In this document: in pieces, positions 8,079 through 16,694 of the stretch
Layout: each line of letters opens with the position of its first letter
How positions within the stretch are numbered: position 1 is the first letter of the stretch
Assembly: GCA_035536995.1 (NCBI GenBank)
Contig: DATLNB010000016.1
Span: forward strand, 1-64,000
Length of the DNA stretch: 64,000 bases
Direction: 5' to 3'
Source of the DNA: AV80 sp035536995
GTDB taxonomy: Bacteria; Verrucomicrobiota; Verrucomicrobiia; Chthoniobacterales; UBA10450
The notes under the pieces: model-generated
What the model was told of the DNA's origin: nothing
Databases searched by the model: none
Seen by the model: only the letters and a program-made list of their open reading frames with translations
Program-made: the position numbers and the translations under genes

Positions 8079-9599
8079 GTGGCGCTGCGTTCCACGTTTG
8101 GATTGATCTTGCCCGGTATTCTCTGGTTCTGGGTCTTCGCGCATCTGCGCACCGAATGGAGCCTTAATTCCCAATACAATTATGGATGGGCCGTCCCGTT
8201 TCTGGGCGGGGTGATTTTTTATTTCCGTTGGCAGCAGCGGCCCACCCCAAGCCCCGAGCGGATCGCCCCGATCGCGATCACCGTTCCGGCGGCGCTTCTG
8301 TTGCTGTTCCTGTTTCCGATCCGTTTAATCGAAGAAGCGAATCCCGATTGGCGGCTGCTCAGCTGGGTGTTTGCCCTTGATGTAACGTGCCTCACCCTCT
8401 TGTGGATGTTGCTTTCCGGGGGGGTGAAGTGGCTGCGGCACTTTGCTTTCCCGATCTGTTTTCCCCTGGTAGCGGTGCCCTGGCCGGTGCAGGTCGAAAA
8501 CGGAGTGGTCCAGGCGATGATGCGTGGGGTCGCATCCGTCGCGGTCGAAATCGCGGGTTGGGTCGGGATCGGCGCGTACCAGCTGGGGAACGTGATTCAG
8601 CTCCGGAACGGTTTTGTCGGAGTGGATGAAGCCTGCAGCGGAGTAAAGACGCTTCAAGCGGGCATTATGGTCGCCCTTGTTTTGGGAGAGCTGGTTCGGC
8701 TCCGGCCCGGGAAACGAATCGGTTTGTTACTAATCGGGTGCGGATGGGTTTTCCTTTGCAACGTCGTGCGAGCAACCATTCTCGTTTTCGTCGCAGCTTG
8801 GAGCGGATTGGACGCGCTCGGCCGCTGGCACGATCTGATCGGGACTGCCGCTTTGCTGGCGGGCATGGCCGGATTGCTCGTCCTGGCCTGGCGCTGGAAA
8901 AGCGAGTTGGGAATCGGCGATCCAAGAGAAGCTAGACCGCGCCCGAGTTTCGTCCCGTTTCCATTTCAGTGGATTGGTCTCGTGTGGTTATTTGTCGTTT
9001 TCGCCGGCACCGAATTTTGGTATCGATCTCATGAGAGCGCCTTGGTGGAAAAGCCCCGGTGGCATGTGGCGGCAACGGCGGACGCGATGGCGAAGCCGGT
9101 GGCGATTCCCGAATCAACGCGCGTGATGCTGCGCTACGACCAGGCAGTTAGCGCCCAATGGGAAACCTCGCCCGGTGTCCGGTGGTGGATGTTTTTCGCG
9201 CGTTGGACGCCTGGACGCGCGGCGCTTCAACTCGTTCGCAGCCACTCTCCAGAAATCTGCCTGCCGGCCATCGGCCGAACATTTCGGGCGCCGCGCCCAT
9301 CGGTGACCGTTCCGCTTGGAGACGTAGTCCTGGATTTTCGCGCCTATGAATTCGAGCAGAACGGCCAACCCCTCTTCGTGTTTGTGTGCATTCAGGAAGA
9401 CAAAAGCGCCGCTGCCGACGCGCGGTCTTCGGAGTGGAGCGTGCGGGGCCGGCTTTATGCCGCGCTGCAGGGGAAACGTAATCTTGGACAGCGGTTGCTG
9501 GAACTCGCCGTTGTCGGCGTTAGCGACTTTGAACAGGCTAGCGCCGCTCTTATGGAGACCGCTGGGGCGCTCGTGCGGCGCGGCGACTTTACGGGCTGA
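8079..9599 (+). CDS. Exosortase with fused C-terminal EpsI-like domain
   Basis: 506-residue integral membrane transpeptidase-like enzyme that processes PEP-CTERM proteins. The N-terminal part (1-275) has about eight membrane helices and the catalytic set: Cys186 in GVDEACSGVKTLQ, Arg231 in LCNVVRATILVF and His251 in GRWHDLIG, all correctly placed for the exosortase/archaeosortase family. After another membrane helix (about 297-312) comes a periplasmic EpsI-like domain with SHSPEICLPAIGRTF (Cys394). The start is a GTG at 8079. EpsI is encoded separately in many loci; here it is fused. The two VPE(I/M)NP-tailed proteins immediately divergent are its obvious substrates. The stop overlaps the convergent discoidin-like gene by 11 bases. 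Confidence 0.92.
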   Translation: MALRSTFGLILPGILWFWVFAHLRTEWSLNSQYNYGWAVPFLGGVIFYFRWQQRPTPSPERIAPIAITVPAALLLLFLFPIRLIEEANPDWRLLSWVFALDVTCLTLLWMLLSGGVKWLRHFAFPICFPLVAVPWPVQVENGVVQAMMRGVASVAVEIAGWVGIGAYQLGNVIQLRNGFVGVDEACSGVKTLQAGIMVALVLGELVRLRPGKRIGLLLIGCGWVFLCNVVRATILVFVAAWSGLDALGRWHDLIGTAALLAGMAGLLVLAWRWKSELGIGDPREARPRPSFVPFPFQWIGLVWLFVVFAGTEFWYRSHESALVEKPRWHVAATADAMAKPVAIPESTRVMLRYDQAVSAQWETSPGVRWWMFFARWTPGRAALQLVRSHSPEICLPAIGRTFRAPRPSVTVPLGDVVLDFRAYEFEQNGQPLFVFVCIQEDKSAAADARSSEWSVRGRLYAALQGKRNLGQRLLELAVVGVSDFEQASAALMETAGALVRRGDFTG

Positions 9600-10758
9600 T
9601 CAGAGGAAGGACCGGCGGCTGGACCACCAGGGGCGGGCTCATCAGCCCAATGGAATTATCCGCGTAAACATCAGGCAGTTCGCTCGTGCTCAGCATCGAT
9701 AACGGCATTTCGCCGAAAGCGCTTACCTCCGCGACCTCGAAGGTGCGAGTTGTCTTGGGATCGGCGGGAGTCCAGCGGAGCGCGACGTAGCGTGCGCCTT
9801 TAGTGTCGAAATCCACCGCTGCCTTTCCGGCCCCGGTCTGGTCCGTCACCGAAGCAATCGGCGTCCGGCCCTGCAAGTCTCCGGGATTTTGCCCCAGTTC
9901 CTGGAGAAGGAAGACGTCGAGCCGACCCTGCTCCATCTTGTAAACAGCGCTTACCCGATGCAAACGCTCTCGTTCTGCAAGCTCAACCACCACAGTTGGC
10001 TGCGGGTCGCTTTGCGCGAATTCAAATGAGGTTATGACATCGTCATCGATCATCCGCTTCGCCAGGCCGGTGGCGCCGGAGCTAACAAATACGATCCGGG
10101 CGCGCGCGTAGAGATTGGCAAAATTAAAATTCAGCATGTCTTCGAGCCGTCGGGTCGCCATCTTATTTGTGATTCTGGTGACGCCTTGCTGGCGGGCTGC
10201 GAATTTCTGAAGCGACTGTCCTCCATACAAACCGAGGGCGGCGATCCGGCCGCCTTTTGCGACCTGGAAAGTAAGGCGCACATAGCGCGCCTCAATTCCA
10301 AGAAGCGACAAATCGATCAGGCGTTTGCCGCCGAAAGCGGTGCTGCTGACCTGGTTCCATCGCTGGCTCTGGGTCGGCAACCGATAATTTGAGACGGCGA
10401 GTTTCACTTCACCCTGAGCGCCCCCGTTCTCGTTAACGAATGCGAAGCGATCTAAGACGGAAACGCGGGGGAACGAAATCACGAGGGTTGTTTCGCCTTC
10501 GGCGAGGGGATAGCTGAGGGTGTCGTCGTCCAGCAAAAGTGTCTTCGCCGTCTCACTCTTGTCCGCTGCGCCTACGAGTTCGATCGTCGCTCCGCAATTC
10601 ATCCGCGCCAGATTCTTGGCCGGGTTGGTTCCCTCGGTTAGATCGGTTGCAGCTTCGCCAGCAACAGCCGGATTGGACTCGGCGATTAGCCCGAACAGCG
10701 CTAGCGAGCAGCCAGCGAGGACAATTCGGCAGGGGCGAAGCGAAATCATAACCGTCAT
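9589..10758 (-). CDS. Secreted discoidin (F5/8 type C)-like protein, hypothetical
   Basis: 389 residues with an N-terminal signal sequence (CRIVLAGCSLALFGLIAESNPAVAGEA). Two similar beta-sandwich-like segments follow, each with a 'lost order of terms' typical of discoidin/F5-8C folds: LLLDDDTLSYPLAEGETTLVISF then IEARYVRLTFQVAKGG, and MIDDDVITSFEFAQSDPQPTVVVEL then GARYVALRWTPADP. The C-terminus is Pro-rich (PPLVVQPPVLPLISP). Family assignment is by pattern only. Such domains usually bind carbohydrate, so a role at the cell surface or in the EPS is plausible. It is convergent with the exosortase gene (11-base overlap) and divergent from the EPS export operon. ATG at 10749 is an alternative start. 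Confidence 0.6.
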   Translation of the reverse strand: MTVMISLRPCRIVLAGCSLALFGLIAESNPAVAGEAATDLTEGTNPAKNLARMNCGATIELVGAADKSETAKTLLLDDDTLSYPLAEGETTLVISFPRVSVLDRFAFVNENGGAQGEVKLAVSNYRLPTQSQRWNQVSSTAFGGKRLIDLSLLGIEARYVRLTFQVAKGGRIAALGLYGGQSLQKFAARQQGVTRITNKMATRRLEDMLNFNFANLYARARIVFVSSGATGLAKRMIDDDVITSFEFAQSDPQPTVVVELAERERLHRVSAVYKMEQGRLDVFLLQELGQNPGDLQGRTPIASVTDQTGAGKAAVDFDTKGARYVALRWTPADPKTTRTFEVAEVSAFGEMPLSMLSTSELPDVYADNSIGLMSPPLVVQPPVLPLISP

Positions 10759-11069
10759 CGGAAAAGCTAGGACCGAGCCAAGTTTGCAGACTTTTACAAG
10801 CCACTCTCGGAGCGGACTTTATTATACGGCGCCCCTAAAACGGACGCGGCCGGGGCTCCCTCAGGCTCCCACGGGATAGCGCGAGGCGATTTTCCTTGCT
10901 GAACGGTTCTTCCCATAGAACAATCGCGGTCAATCGCCTAACCTTGAAACAATCAATTTTGAATCCCAGGCAGGCCTCAGCCAATTCCGCTCGAGGTCGT
11001 AGGGGCGTCGTCGGGCGCTCTCAACAGCTTGGTATTACTTCTGCTAACCTTCACCGGACCAACACCCAC
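10759..11069. other. 311-base divergent intergenic region upstream of the EPS export operon
   Basis: It separates the discoidin-like gene (minus) from the outer-membrane beta-barrel gene (plus) and must hold promoters for both. On the minus strand a perfect TATAAT (10826-10821) lies about 63 bases before the ATG at 10758, but no good -35 element sits 16-18 bases above it. On the plus strand no convincing promoter was found by eye. A weak in-frame N-terminal extension of the beta-barrel reading frame runs through 10896-11069 and is not believed to be translated. Confidence 0.4.
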
Positions 11070-12434
11070 ATGAGTCACGTAATTTCTCTATTTCCTTTTC
11101 TGCGCCGACTTGGGCTCATTGTCGTTGGCTCTCTTGTTTGCGCATCGAGTGCCCTGCATGCGCAGGATGCAATCAGGCCCTCCCTAGCCGGTGAAGCCGC
11201 GGCCGAAGCTCGTCGGCAGCAGATCGACAAGATCCCGTATAATCTTCAGGTCGGTCCAATGAAGTTCCGCTTCAGCGTGACGATGGGCCTCGAGTATAAC
11301 GACAACATCAACCTCGCTGAAGACGGCTCATATTTGTTTCCGAGTCCGTCGGGCCCCGTCCTTGTTACATCCGAGTCGCAATCAGACCTGATTCTTCGGC
11401 CGCAGCTGAACATCAACGCCCTCTGGCCGATTACCCAGCTCAACACCCTGAGACTGGACCTTGGAATTGGCTACGCGTTTTATCTCGATCACTCAAATTA
11501 CAATACGAACGGCGTTTTGCTGACCCCGGCCTCGCAGCTTGCCTTCGATATTTATGTCGGCGATTTCAGGATCAATCTTCACGACCGTTTCTCTCTTCAA
11601 CAGGATCCGATCGCGGAAGCCGCGCTCAGCAATGTCGTCGATTACGGGCGATTCGAAAATACGGTCGGCGTTTCGGTTCTCTGGGATTTAAACCAGGCTG
11701 TGGTCACGCTCGGGTACGATCACTACACGTTTATCTCGACGACTTCCGATTTCGAGTATCTCGACCGGAATGCTGACATTCTTTCCGGCTCGATCGGCTT
11801 CACCCCGAACTCGGTCATGACGGTGGGACTCGAGGGCTCCTTCATCAATACCTATTATGACCAGAACGTCCTGAATGACTCGCGCACCTACACTGCGGGT
11901 GCATTCGTCGAGACGCAGCTGACGAATTACTTGAAATTGCGCGTCGCGGGCGGCTACCAGGCGATCGAATTCGACAGCGGTGGTTTGGTAAACGATCCGC
12001 ATGACCTCAGCGATTACTACGCGAACGCGCTGCTCTCGCACCGGGTAAATGCCGTCCTGACTCAGAACCTCGCAGTCGGCCATGAAACGCAGCTCGGCGT
12101 TAATTCAAACTACGTGAAGCTGAATTATGTCCGCCACACTACGACGTGGAATATTTTCTACCGCACCTTGTTGTCGACCGAGCTGTTTTATGAAGATGCG
12201 GATGATTCAGGCGGCAACGGTATCCTCTTTCAGCCCATCCCCGGTATCCCGAACATCAATCCTTTTGTGGCCGAACACATTCACCGCTACGGCGGCGCGC
12301 TCACTCTTGGTTACCAACTCTCTCCTCACGTCACCCTCGGATTTCGGTATCAATACACTCAAAAGGATTCAGACCAACCCCTGCGCGATTATCGACAAAA
12401 TCGCATCGCCGTGGATGGCACTTACAGCTTCTAA
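11070..12434 (+). CDS. Outer-membrane beta-barrel protein of the EPS locus
   Basis: 454 residues from the ATG at 11070, which directly precedes a signal peptide (MSHVISLFPFLRRLGLIVVG...SALHAQD). The frame extends upstream to 10896, but the extension lacks secretion features. The mature part shows alternating beta strands typical of a porin-like barrel: FRFSVTMGLEYNDNINLAED near the start, repeated strands such as TLGYDHYTFISTTSDFEY, and the aromatic C-terminal strand RIAVDGTYSF ending in Phe as the BAM machinery prefers. It resembles the BBP2-type barrels found in exosortase/EPS clusters (EpsL-like). It is followed 21 bases later by the Wza-like gene, so it is probably the first gene of the export operon. 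A role in passing EPS across the outer membrane is inferred. Confidence 0.82.
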   Translation: MSHVISLFPFLRRLGLIVVGSLVCASSALHAQDAIRPSLAGEAAAEARRQQIDKIPYNLQVGPMKFRFSVTMGLEYNDNINLAEDGSYLFPSPSGPVLVTSESQSDLILRPQLNINALWPITQLNTLRLDLGIGYAFYLDHSNYNTNGVLLTPASQLAFDIYVGDFRINLHDRFSLQQDPIAEAALSNVVDYGRFENTVGVSVLWDLNQAVVTLGYDHYTFISTTSDFEYLDRNADILSGSIGFTPNSVMTVGLEGSFINTYYDQNVLNDSRTYTAGAFVETQLTNYLKLRVAGGYQAIEFDSGGLVNDPHDLSDYYANALLSHRVNAVLTQNLAVGHETQLGVNSNYVKLNYVRHTTTWNIFYRTLLSTELFYEDADDSGGNGILFQPIPGIPNINPFVAEHIHRYGGALTLGYQLSPHVTLGFRYQYTQKDSDQPLRDYRQNRIAVDGTYSF

Positions 12435-12455
12435 AAAGGACACACTTGCAATCGT

Positions 12456-13148
12456 ATGATTACCCGGGCCTTAACCTTCCTCGCTGCCGCTGTCGCCTGC
12501 CTCGCCGGGCCGTGGCCGCTAGCGGCCCAGGACAGCACTCCGATGCCCCCCCCCATTCCGAAGGCCACCACAGTCGAGCCCGCCACCACCAGCACGGTCA
12601 TGCGGACGAACTCGATGGCGGTGCTCGACGACAAAAAGCGCCTCGGGCCTAACGACTACGTCAGTTTCCGCGTCGTCGAAGACCGGGACAACGAATCCCA
12701 GCATCTCCGCATTAACGATAGCGGCGAGCTAGAGGTTCCCTATATCGGATTGGTCCCTGCCTCAGGCCGGACCTGCAGGGAACTGGCTCACTCAGTTAAG
12801 AGTGCCCTCGAGCGGGAATACTATTACCACGCCACGGTCATCATCGCCGTTGACCACGTCAGCGAGAAGTCGCGCGGCCGAATTTATGTCTATGGCTCGG
12901 TGAAGGGACAGGGGCCCCAGGAGATCCCGGCTGACGAAACTTACACAGTCAGCAAAGCTGTGATTCGGGCAGGAGGATTCGGGGATTTCGCCAACAAGCG
13001 CAAAGTCAAAGTCACCCGAAAGAGCGGCCAGGATGTCATCGTCGATTTAAAGAGAGTAATTGAAGAAGGCCACAGCGAAGAAGACGTGGTTCTCCAGCCG
13101 GACGACCAGATTTTCGTCCCGCAAAAACTGATCAATATCGGCGGATAA
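12456..13148 (+). CDS. Polysaccharide export outer-membrane/periplasmic protein (Wza/EpsA-like)
   Basis: 230 residues: signal peptide (MITRALTFLAAAVACLAG..LAAQD) without an obvious lipobox, a Pro/Thr-rich linker, then a Poly_export domain starting RLGPNDYVSFRVVED with LRINDSGELEVPYIGLVPASG. An SLBB-like part follows (RGRIYVYGSVKGQGPQEI, VSKAVIRAGGFGDFANKRKV, ending VLQPDDQIFVPQKLINIGG). It is shorter than E. coli Wza and has one SLBB domain, as in many EPS systems. It would form the periplasmic/outer-membrane part of the export channel together with the Wzc-like protein, whose gene starts two bases after this stop. The barrel gene upstream may supply the actual pore. Confidence 0.9.
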   Translation: MITRALTFLAAAVACLAGPWPLAAQDSTPMPPPIPKATTVEPATTSTVMRTNSMAVLDDKKRLGPNDYVSFRVVEDRDNESQHLRINDSGELEVPYIGLVPASGRTCRELAHSVKSALEREYYYHATVIIAVDHVSEKSRGRIYVYGSVKGQGPQEIPADETYTVSKAVIRAGGFGDFANKRKVKVTRKSGQDVIVDLKRVIEEGHSEEDVVLQPDDQIFVPQKLINIGG

Positions 13149-13150
13149 TC

Positions 13151-15316
13151 ATGCACGCTCCTGCTCCTGTCACCACCGACCGTCCAGCCTCCGCTCCCTG
13201 GAGTACCGCGTTTATCACCCGGCTCCATCGTTATAAGGCGCTCTTGCAACGCCGCTGGTGGATTCCGGTTCTGACAATTTGCCTCGGGCTCTTCGTTCAG
13301 GCATGGCTGATTTATCAGACGCCGCCTTCATTCGAGTCGCGCAGCAAAATGATGCTCGCCGGCAAACTCAACATCAGCCAGAGCGCCGTTTATAGCGAAG
13401 ATAACATCAATTTCTACGGGACTCAGATTCAGCTCATGCAGAGCCATGAAGTCCGCCGGAGCGCTGAACAGCTCGTGCGTTCCACCCATCCCGAAATGCA
13501 ACCGGTCTTGGTCGAAATCTCGGTCGTCCAGAAGCCGCGCACCTCCATTTTCGACCTCGTCGCCGTCGGCACCACACCTGACTACACCCAGGCCTATCTG
13601 AACGCCGTCATGCAGAAGTATCTCGATTACAAGAAAGGCATGCGGGAAAACCAAGGATCAACCGTGACGACCGCGATCACGGAGCAACTCATCCAGGTCG
13701 AGAAAGATTTACGCGGGGCAGAGGATGAAATGATCGAGTTCCAGAAGCAGAACAACATCGGGTTCATCCAGGAAGAGGGGAACAGCGCGGCTGCTTACCT
13801 CGTCCGACTGAACCAGCAATTGGCGCAGCTCAAGACCGAGTACGACCTGCTGAGTCTCCTCGATCTGGACCAGAATCTCGATCGCTTGCCGAAAACGGAA
13901 GCGAACGCTTCGAACGCACCTGCTTCAGACGACAAGTCATCGGGCATGGCATTTTCCGATGTTGGGCCAGAAGGCGATTACCTCAAAGCGAAGCAGAGCC
14001 TTCAGCTCCTGAAGGCGGAACGGGAAACACTATCGAAGGACCTGCGGCCTAAGCATCCGAAAATCCTTAAGCTGAACGATGAAATCACGAAGCAGGAAAA
14101 GCTGATCGATTTATATCGCCAGGATACGGTTGAAAAACTTGATACCCGCCGAAAATCCATCGGCAAGCAGATGGAGAATCTTCAGGCGAACATCAAGGAA
14201 TGGGAAGCTAAGGCCCTCGATTTGAGTCAGCGCCTGGCCCAGTTCAATCGGATCAAGGGTAAAGCGGAACGCCTCAAAACATTATACGACCGCCTGACGA
14301 ACAGCCTGAAAGACGTCAACGTTTCTCAGAGTGTGGATAGCGGCGATCAGGTTTCCATCATGGAAATGGCCAGTTCGCCGATGTCGGTGCGGCCCGGTTT
14401 ATTGAAGAGCCTGCTCATCGGCCTTGGATGCGGCGCCCTCGCGGGCATCGGCATTCTGCTGCTTCTCGACCGGATCGACGATCGCATGGCTTCGTTCGGT
14501 GAATTTCAGCATCATTTCTCAGAGAACGTGCTCGGCCAGATTCCTAAAGAGAAGACCAAGGGCCGGGTCACCCTCCTCCAGCCGGACGACGCGAGACACG
14601 TCTTCGCGGAATCGTACCGGAACGTTCGTTCGTCGCTCTTCTTTATGCCTTATGACGGCCCGCGCCCGAAGACCATGCTGATCACCAGCTCGGTTCCGAA
14701 CGAAGGCAAGTCGACCATTTCCTCGAATCTCGCGATCACCATGGCGCTTTCCGGCGCCCGGACATTGTTGATCGACGGCGATCTGAGACGGGGCGCGCTT
14801 CGCGAAGCGTTTGGCGTTTCCTCGAAGATCGGCTTTTCGGAAGTCCTGAAACAGGAGGTAAACTGGCAGGAAGTCGTCGTGCCCACGTCTTACCCGAATC
14901 TATTCCTGATCCCGCGCGGTAAAACCCTTGGCCAGCCGAGCGAACATCTTCTCCGTGAATCGACGGACATGCTTCTGCGGGACATGTATAGCCAGTACGA
15001 CTACATCATCATCGATAGCTCCCCGGTCCTGGCTGCCGACGATTCGACCAGCCTTGCGCCCAAGATCGACGCCACGCTCTTCGTTGTTCGGCTCTCCTAC
15101 ACCTCCGCCCGTCTCACCAGAAAATCTCTCGAGCTCCTCTATAACCGTCAGGTCAATGTGCCCGGCGTCATCTTAAACTACGTCGATACTTCTCTGCCGG
15201 AATACTACTACTACCAGTATTCGGAATACTACAACCAGCCCCAGGCGGCGGAGGAGCATGATGACGTTGCGGTTTCGCCTCGCCATCATCAGCCGCGACA
15301 AGTTCAGTCTTCTTAG
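13151..15316 (+). CDS. Polysaccharide co-polymerase / BY-type tyrosine autokinase (Wzc-like)
   Basis: 721-residue inner-membrane protein that controls chain length and export and autophosphorylates on tyrosines. An N-terminal Wzz domain has a first membrane helix around residues 37-52 (WIPVLTICLGLFVQAW), a long coiled-coil periplasmic region (about 170-420, for example LIQVEKDLRGAEDEMIEFQK) and a second helix (LLIGLGCGALAGIGILLLL, about 418-440). The kinase part has Walker A SSVPNEGKSTISSNLA (near 512-527), Walker A' LLIDGDLRRG (near 540) and Walker B YIIIDSSPVL (near 617). A tyrosine-rich tail EYYYYQYSEYYNQPQ (near 684-698) is the expected autophosphorylation cluster. All motifs are intact. 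It is placed between the Wza-like and flippase genes, the standard order. Confidence 0.94.
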   Translation: MHAPAPVTTDRPASAPWSTAFITRLHRYKALLQRRWWIPVLTICLGLFVQAWLIYQTPPSFESRSKMMLAGKLNISQSAVYSEDNINFYGTQIQLMQSHEVRRSAEQLVRSTHPEMQPVLVEISVVQKPRTSIFDLVAVGTTPDYTQAYLNAVMQKYLDYKKGMRENQGSTVTTAITEQLIQVEKDLRGAEDEMIEFQKQNNIGFIQEEGNSAAAYLVRLNQQLAQLKTEYDLLSLLDLDQNLDRLPKTEANASNAPASDDKSSGMAFSDVGPEGDYLKAKQSLQLLKAERETLSKDLRPKHPKILKLNDEITKQEKLIDLYRQDTVEKLDTRRKSIGKQMENLQANIKEWEAKALDLSQRLAQFNRIKGKAERLKTLYDRLTNSLKDVNVSQSVDSGDQVSIMEMASSPMSVRPGLLKSLLIGLGCGALAGIGILLLLDRIDDRMASFGEFQHHFSENVLGQIPKEKTKGRVTLLQPDDARHVFAESYRNVRSSLFFMPYDGPRPKTMLITSSVPNEGKSTISSNLAITMALSGARTLLIDGDLRRGALREAFGVSSKIGFSEVLKQEVNWQEVVVPTSYPNLFLIPRGKTLGQPSEHLLRESTDMLLRDMYSQYDYIIIDSSPVLAADDSTSLAPKIDATLFVVRLSYTSARLTRKSLELLYNRQVNVPGVILNYVDTSLPEYYYYQYSEYYNQPQAAEEHDDVAVSPRHHQPRQVQSS

Positions 15317-15373
15317 TGGGTCTGACATTTCCGGAGCGCTGCCGCCAGTGCTCCGAAGCCGCGGAGTAAACCG

Positions 15374-16690
15374 ATGAGCTTCTTCGGGCCGATCTCGCCT
15401 CCGGTTCTGAGCGAAGCTTCGACCCCCGTAATTCGACGAGCGCTTCACCGCGTCCGTATTGTCGGCAATTTTGCGCTCGTCCAGGGCGTCGTCCAGGTAA
15501 TCGGCTTTTTGAGCGGGATACTGTTGATCCGTCAGCTCGATCAGCCCGAATACGCCTACTTCACTATCGCAAACACAATGCAGGGCACCCTAAATGTTTT
15601 GGCCGACATTGGAATCAGTATCGGCCTTGTCTCAATTGGGGGGCGGGTCTGGCAAGATCAACATCGTTTTGGGCAATTGATCACGACCGCTCTGCATTTG
15701 CGGCGGAAGCTCGGCCTGTTCGCTCTTGGCGCGGTCCTGCCGATCCTGGCGTGGATGCTCTTCAAGAACGGAGCTTCCATGAGCTATCTGGCGGTGCTTG
15801 TGGCTATCGTTCTCGCCGGTCTGGCTGTGCAGCTCTCAATCGGCGTTCTTAGTGTGGTCCCGCGGCTCCGCTCCGATGTTTCACGCATCCAGACGATCGA
15901 CCTGACCGGGGCGGTAGCGCGGCTGCTGGCGCTCCTCATTCTCACCTATGTTTTTCTGAATGGGGCGGTCGCTCTGGCCGTCGCCGCTGGGACATTATTG
16001 CTGCAATTTTTCATGCTGCGCAGCTATGTTGCTGGTGTCATCGATCTGACTGCGCCTGAGAACAAGGAGGACCGGGCCGCGATGCTCGGGTTCATTCGAA
16101 GTCAGGCCGCGAATGCCCTATTCTTCTGTCTCCAGGGTCAGATTACGGTGTTCCTAATCAGCCTTTTTAGCCGCGACGTGTCGTCGATAGCGGAAGTCGG
16201 TGCGCTCGGCCGACTCGGTATGATTTTCGCCGTTTTGAGCAATCTGCTCGCTAACGTTTTCGCTCCCGCCTTTGCCCGCTGTCAGCGAGCACAGAAGCTT
16301 CGATGGCAATATGCCGCCATCGTCGGCGCCGTCGCGGCCTTCAGCTTCTTGATCGTGGCCGCCGCTGCGTTATTCCCGGCCCAATTCCTGTTTATTCTGG
16401 GTAACAAGTATTCTCATCTGGAGCGCGAACTCCTTTTAATGGTTGGCGGCGCGGTCGTCACGGCGATGGCTAGTACTCTCTGGTCTTTGAATGCTGCGAA
16501 GGCCTGGATCGCTGGCTCCTGGCTTTATATCCCAGCGACGCTTGCTACTCAGCTCGCGCTGATTCCTTTTACGGATTTTTCCAGCGTCCCAGGTGTTCTG
16601 ATGTTCAATCTGGTCTCAGTTGTTCCCAGTTTGCTGTTGAACATTGTCCTCAGCTACCGCGGCTTTCGCACTTGGCAGCCTGCTGGTTAA
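15374..16690 (+). CDS. Oligosaccharide flippase (Wzx-like, MATE/PST superfamily)
   Basis: 438 residues, predominantly hydrophobic with about 12 predicted membrane helices, beginning with the polysaccharide-transporter pattern NFALVQGVVQVIGFLSGILLIRQL. It would move lipid-linked EPS repeat units from the cytoplasmic to the periplasmic face. Recognition rests on this N-terminal signature, the helix pattern and the position straight after the Wzc-like kinase. It ends four bases before the next gene (start 16695). Only one Wzx-like gene is visible in the locus, against two Wzy/ligase-like ones. Confidence 0.85.
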   Translation: MSFFGPISPPVLSEASTPVIRRALHRVRIVGNFALVQGVVQVIGFLSGILLIRQLDQPEYAYFTIANTMQGTLNVLADIGISIGLVSIGGRVWQDQHRFGQLITTALHLRRKLGLFALGAVLPILAWMLFKNGASMSYLAVLVAIVLAGLAVQLSIGVLSVVPRLRSDVSRIQTIDLTGAVARLLALLILTYVFLNGAVALAVAAGTLLLQFFMLRSYVAGVIDLTAPENKEDRAAMLGFIRSQAANALFFCLQGQITVFLISLFSRDVSSIAEVGALGRLGMIFAVLSNLLANVFAPAFARCQRAQKLRWQYAAIVGAVAAFSFLIVAAAALFPAQFLFILGNKYSHLERELLLMVGGAVVTAMASTLWSLNAAKAWIAGSWLYIPATLATQLALIPFTDFSSVPGVLMFNLVSVVPSLLLNIVLSYRGFRTWQPAG

Positions 16691-16694
16691 TACG

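Noticed and set aside
10896..11069. Extension of the beta-barrel reading frame
   Set aside because: A signal peptide starts at 11070; the upstream part is basic and polar with no secretion features.
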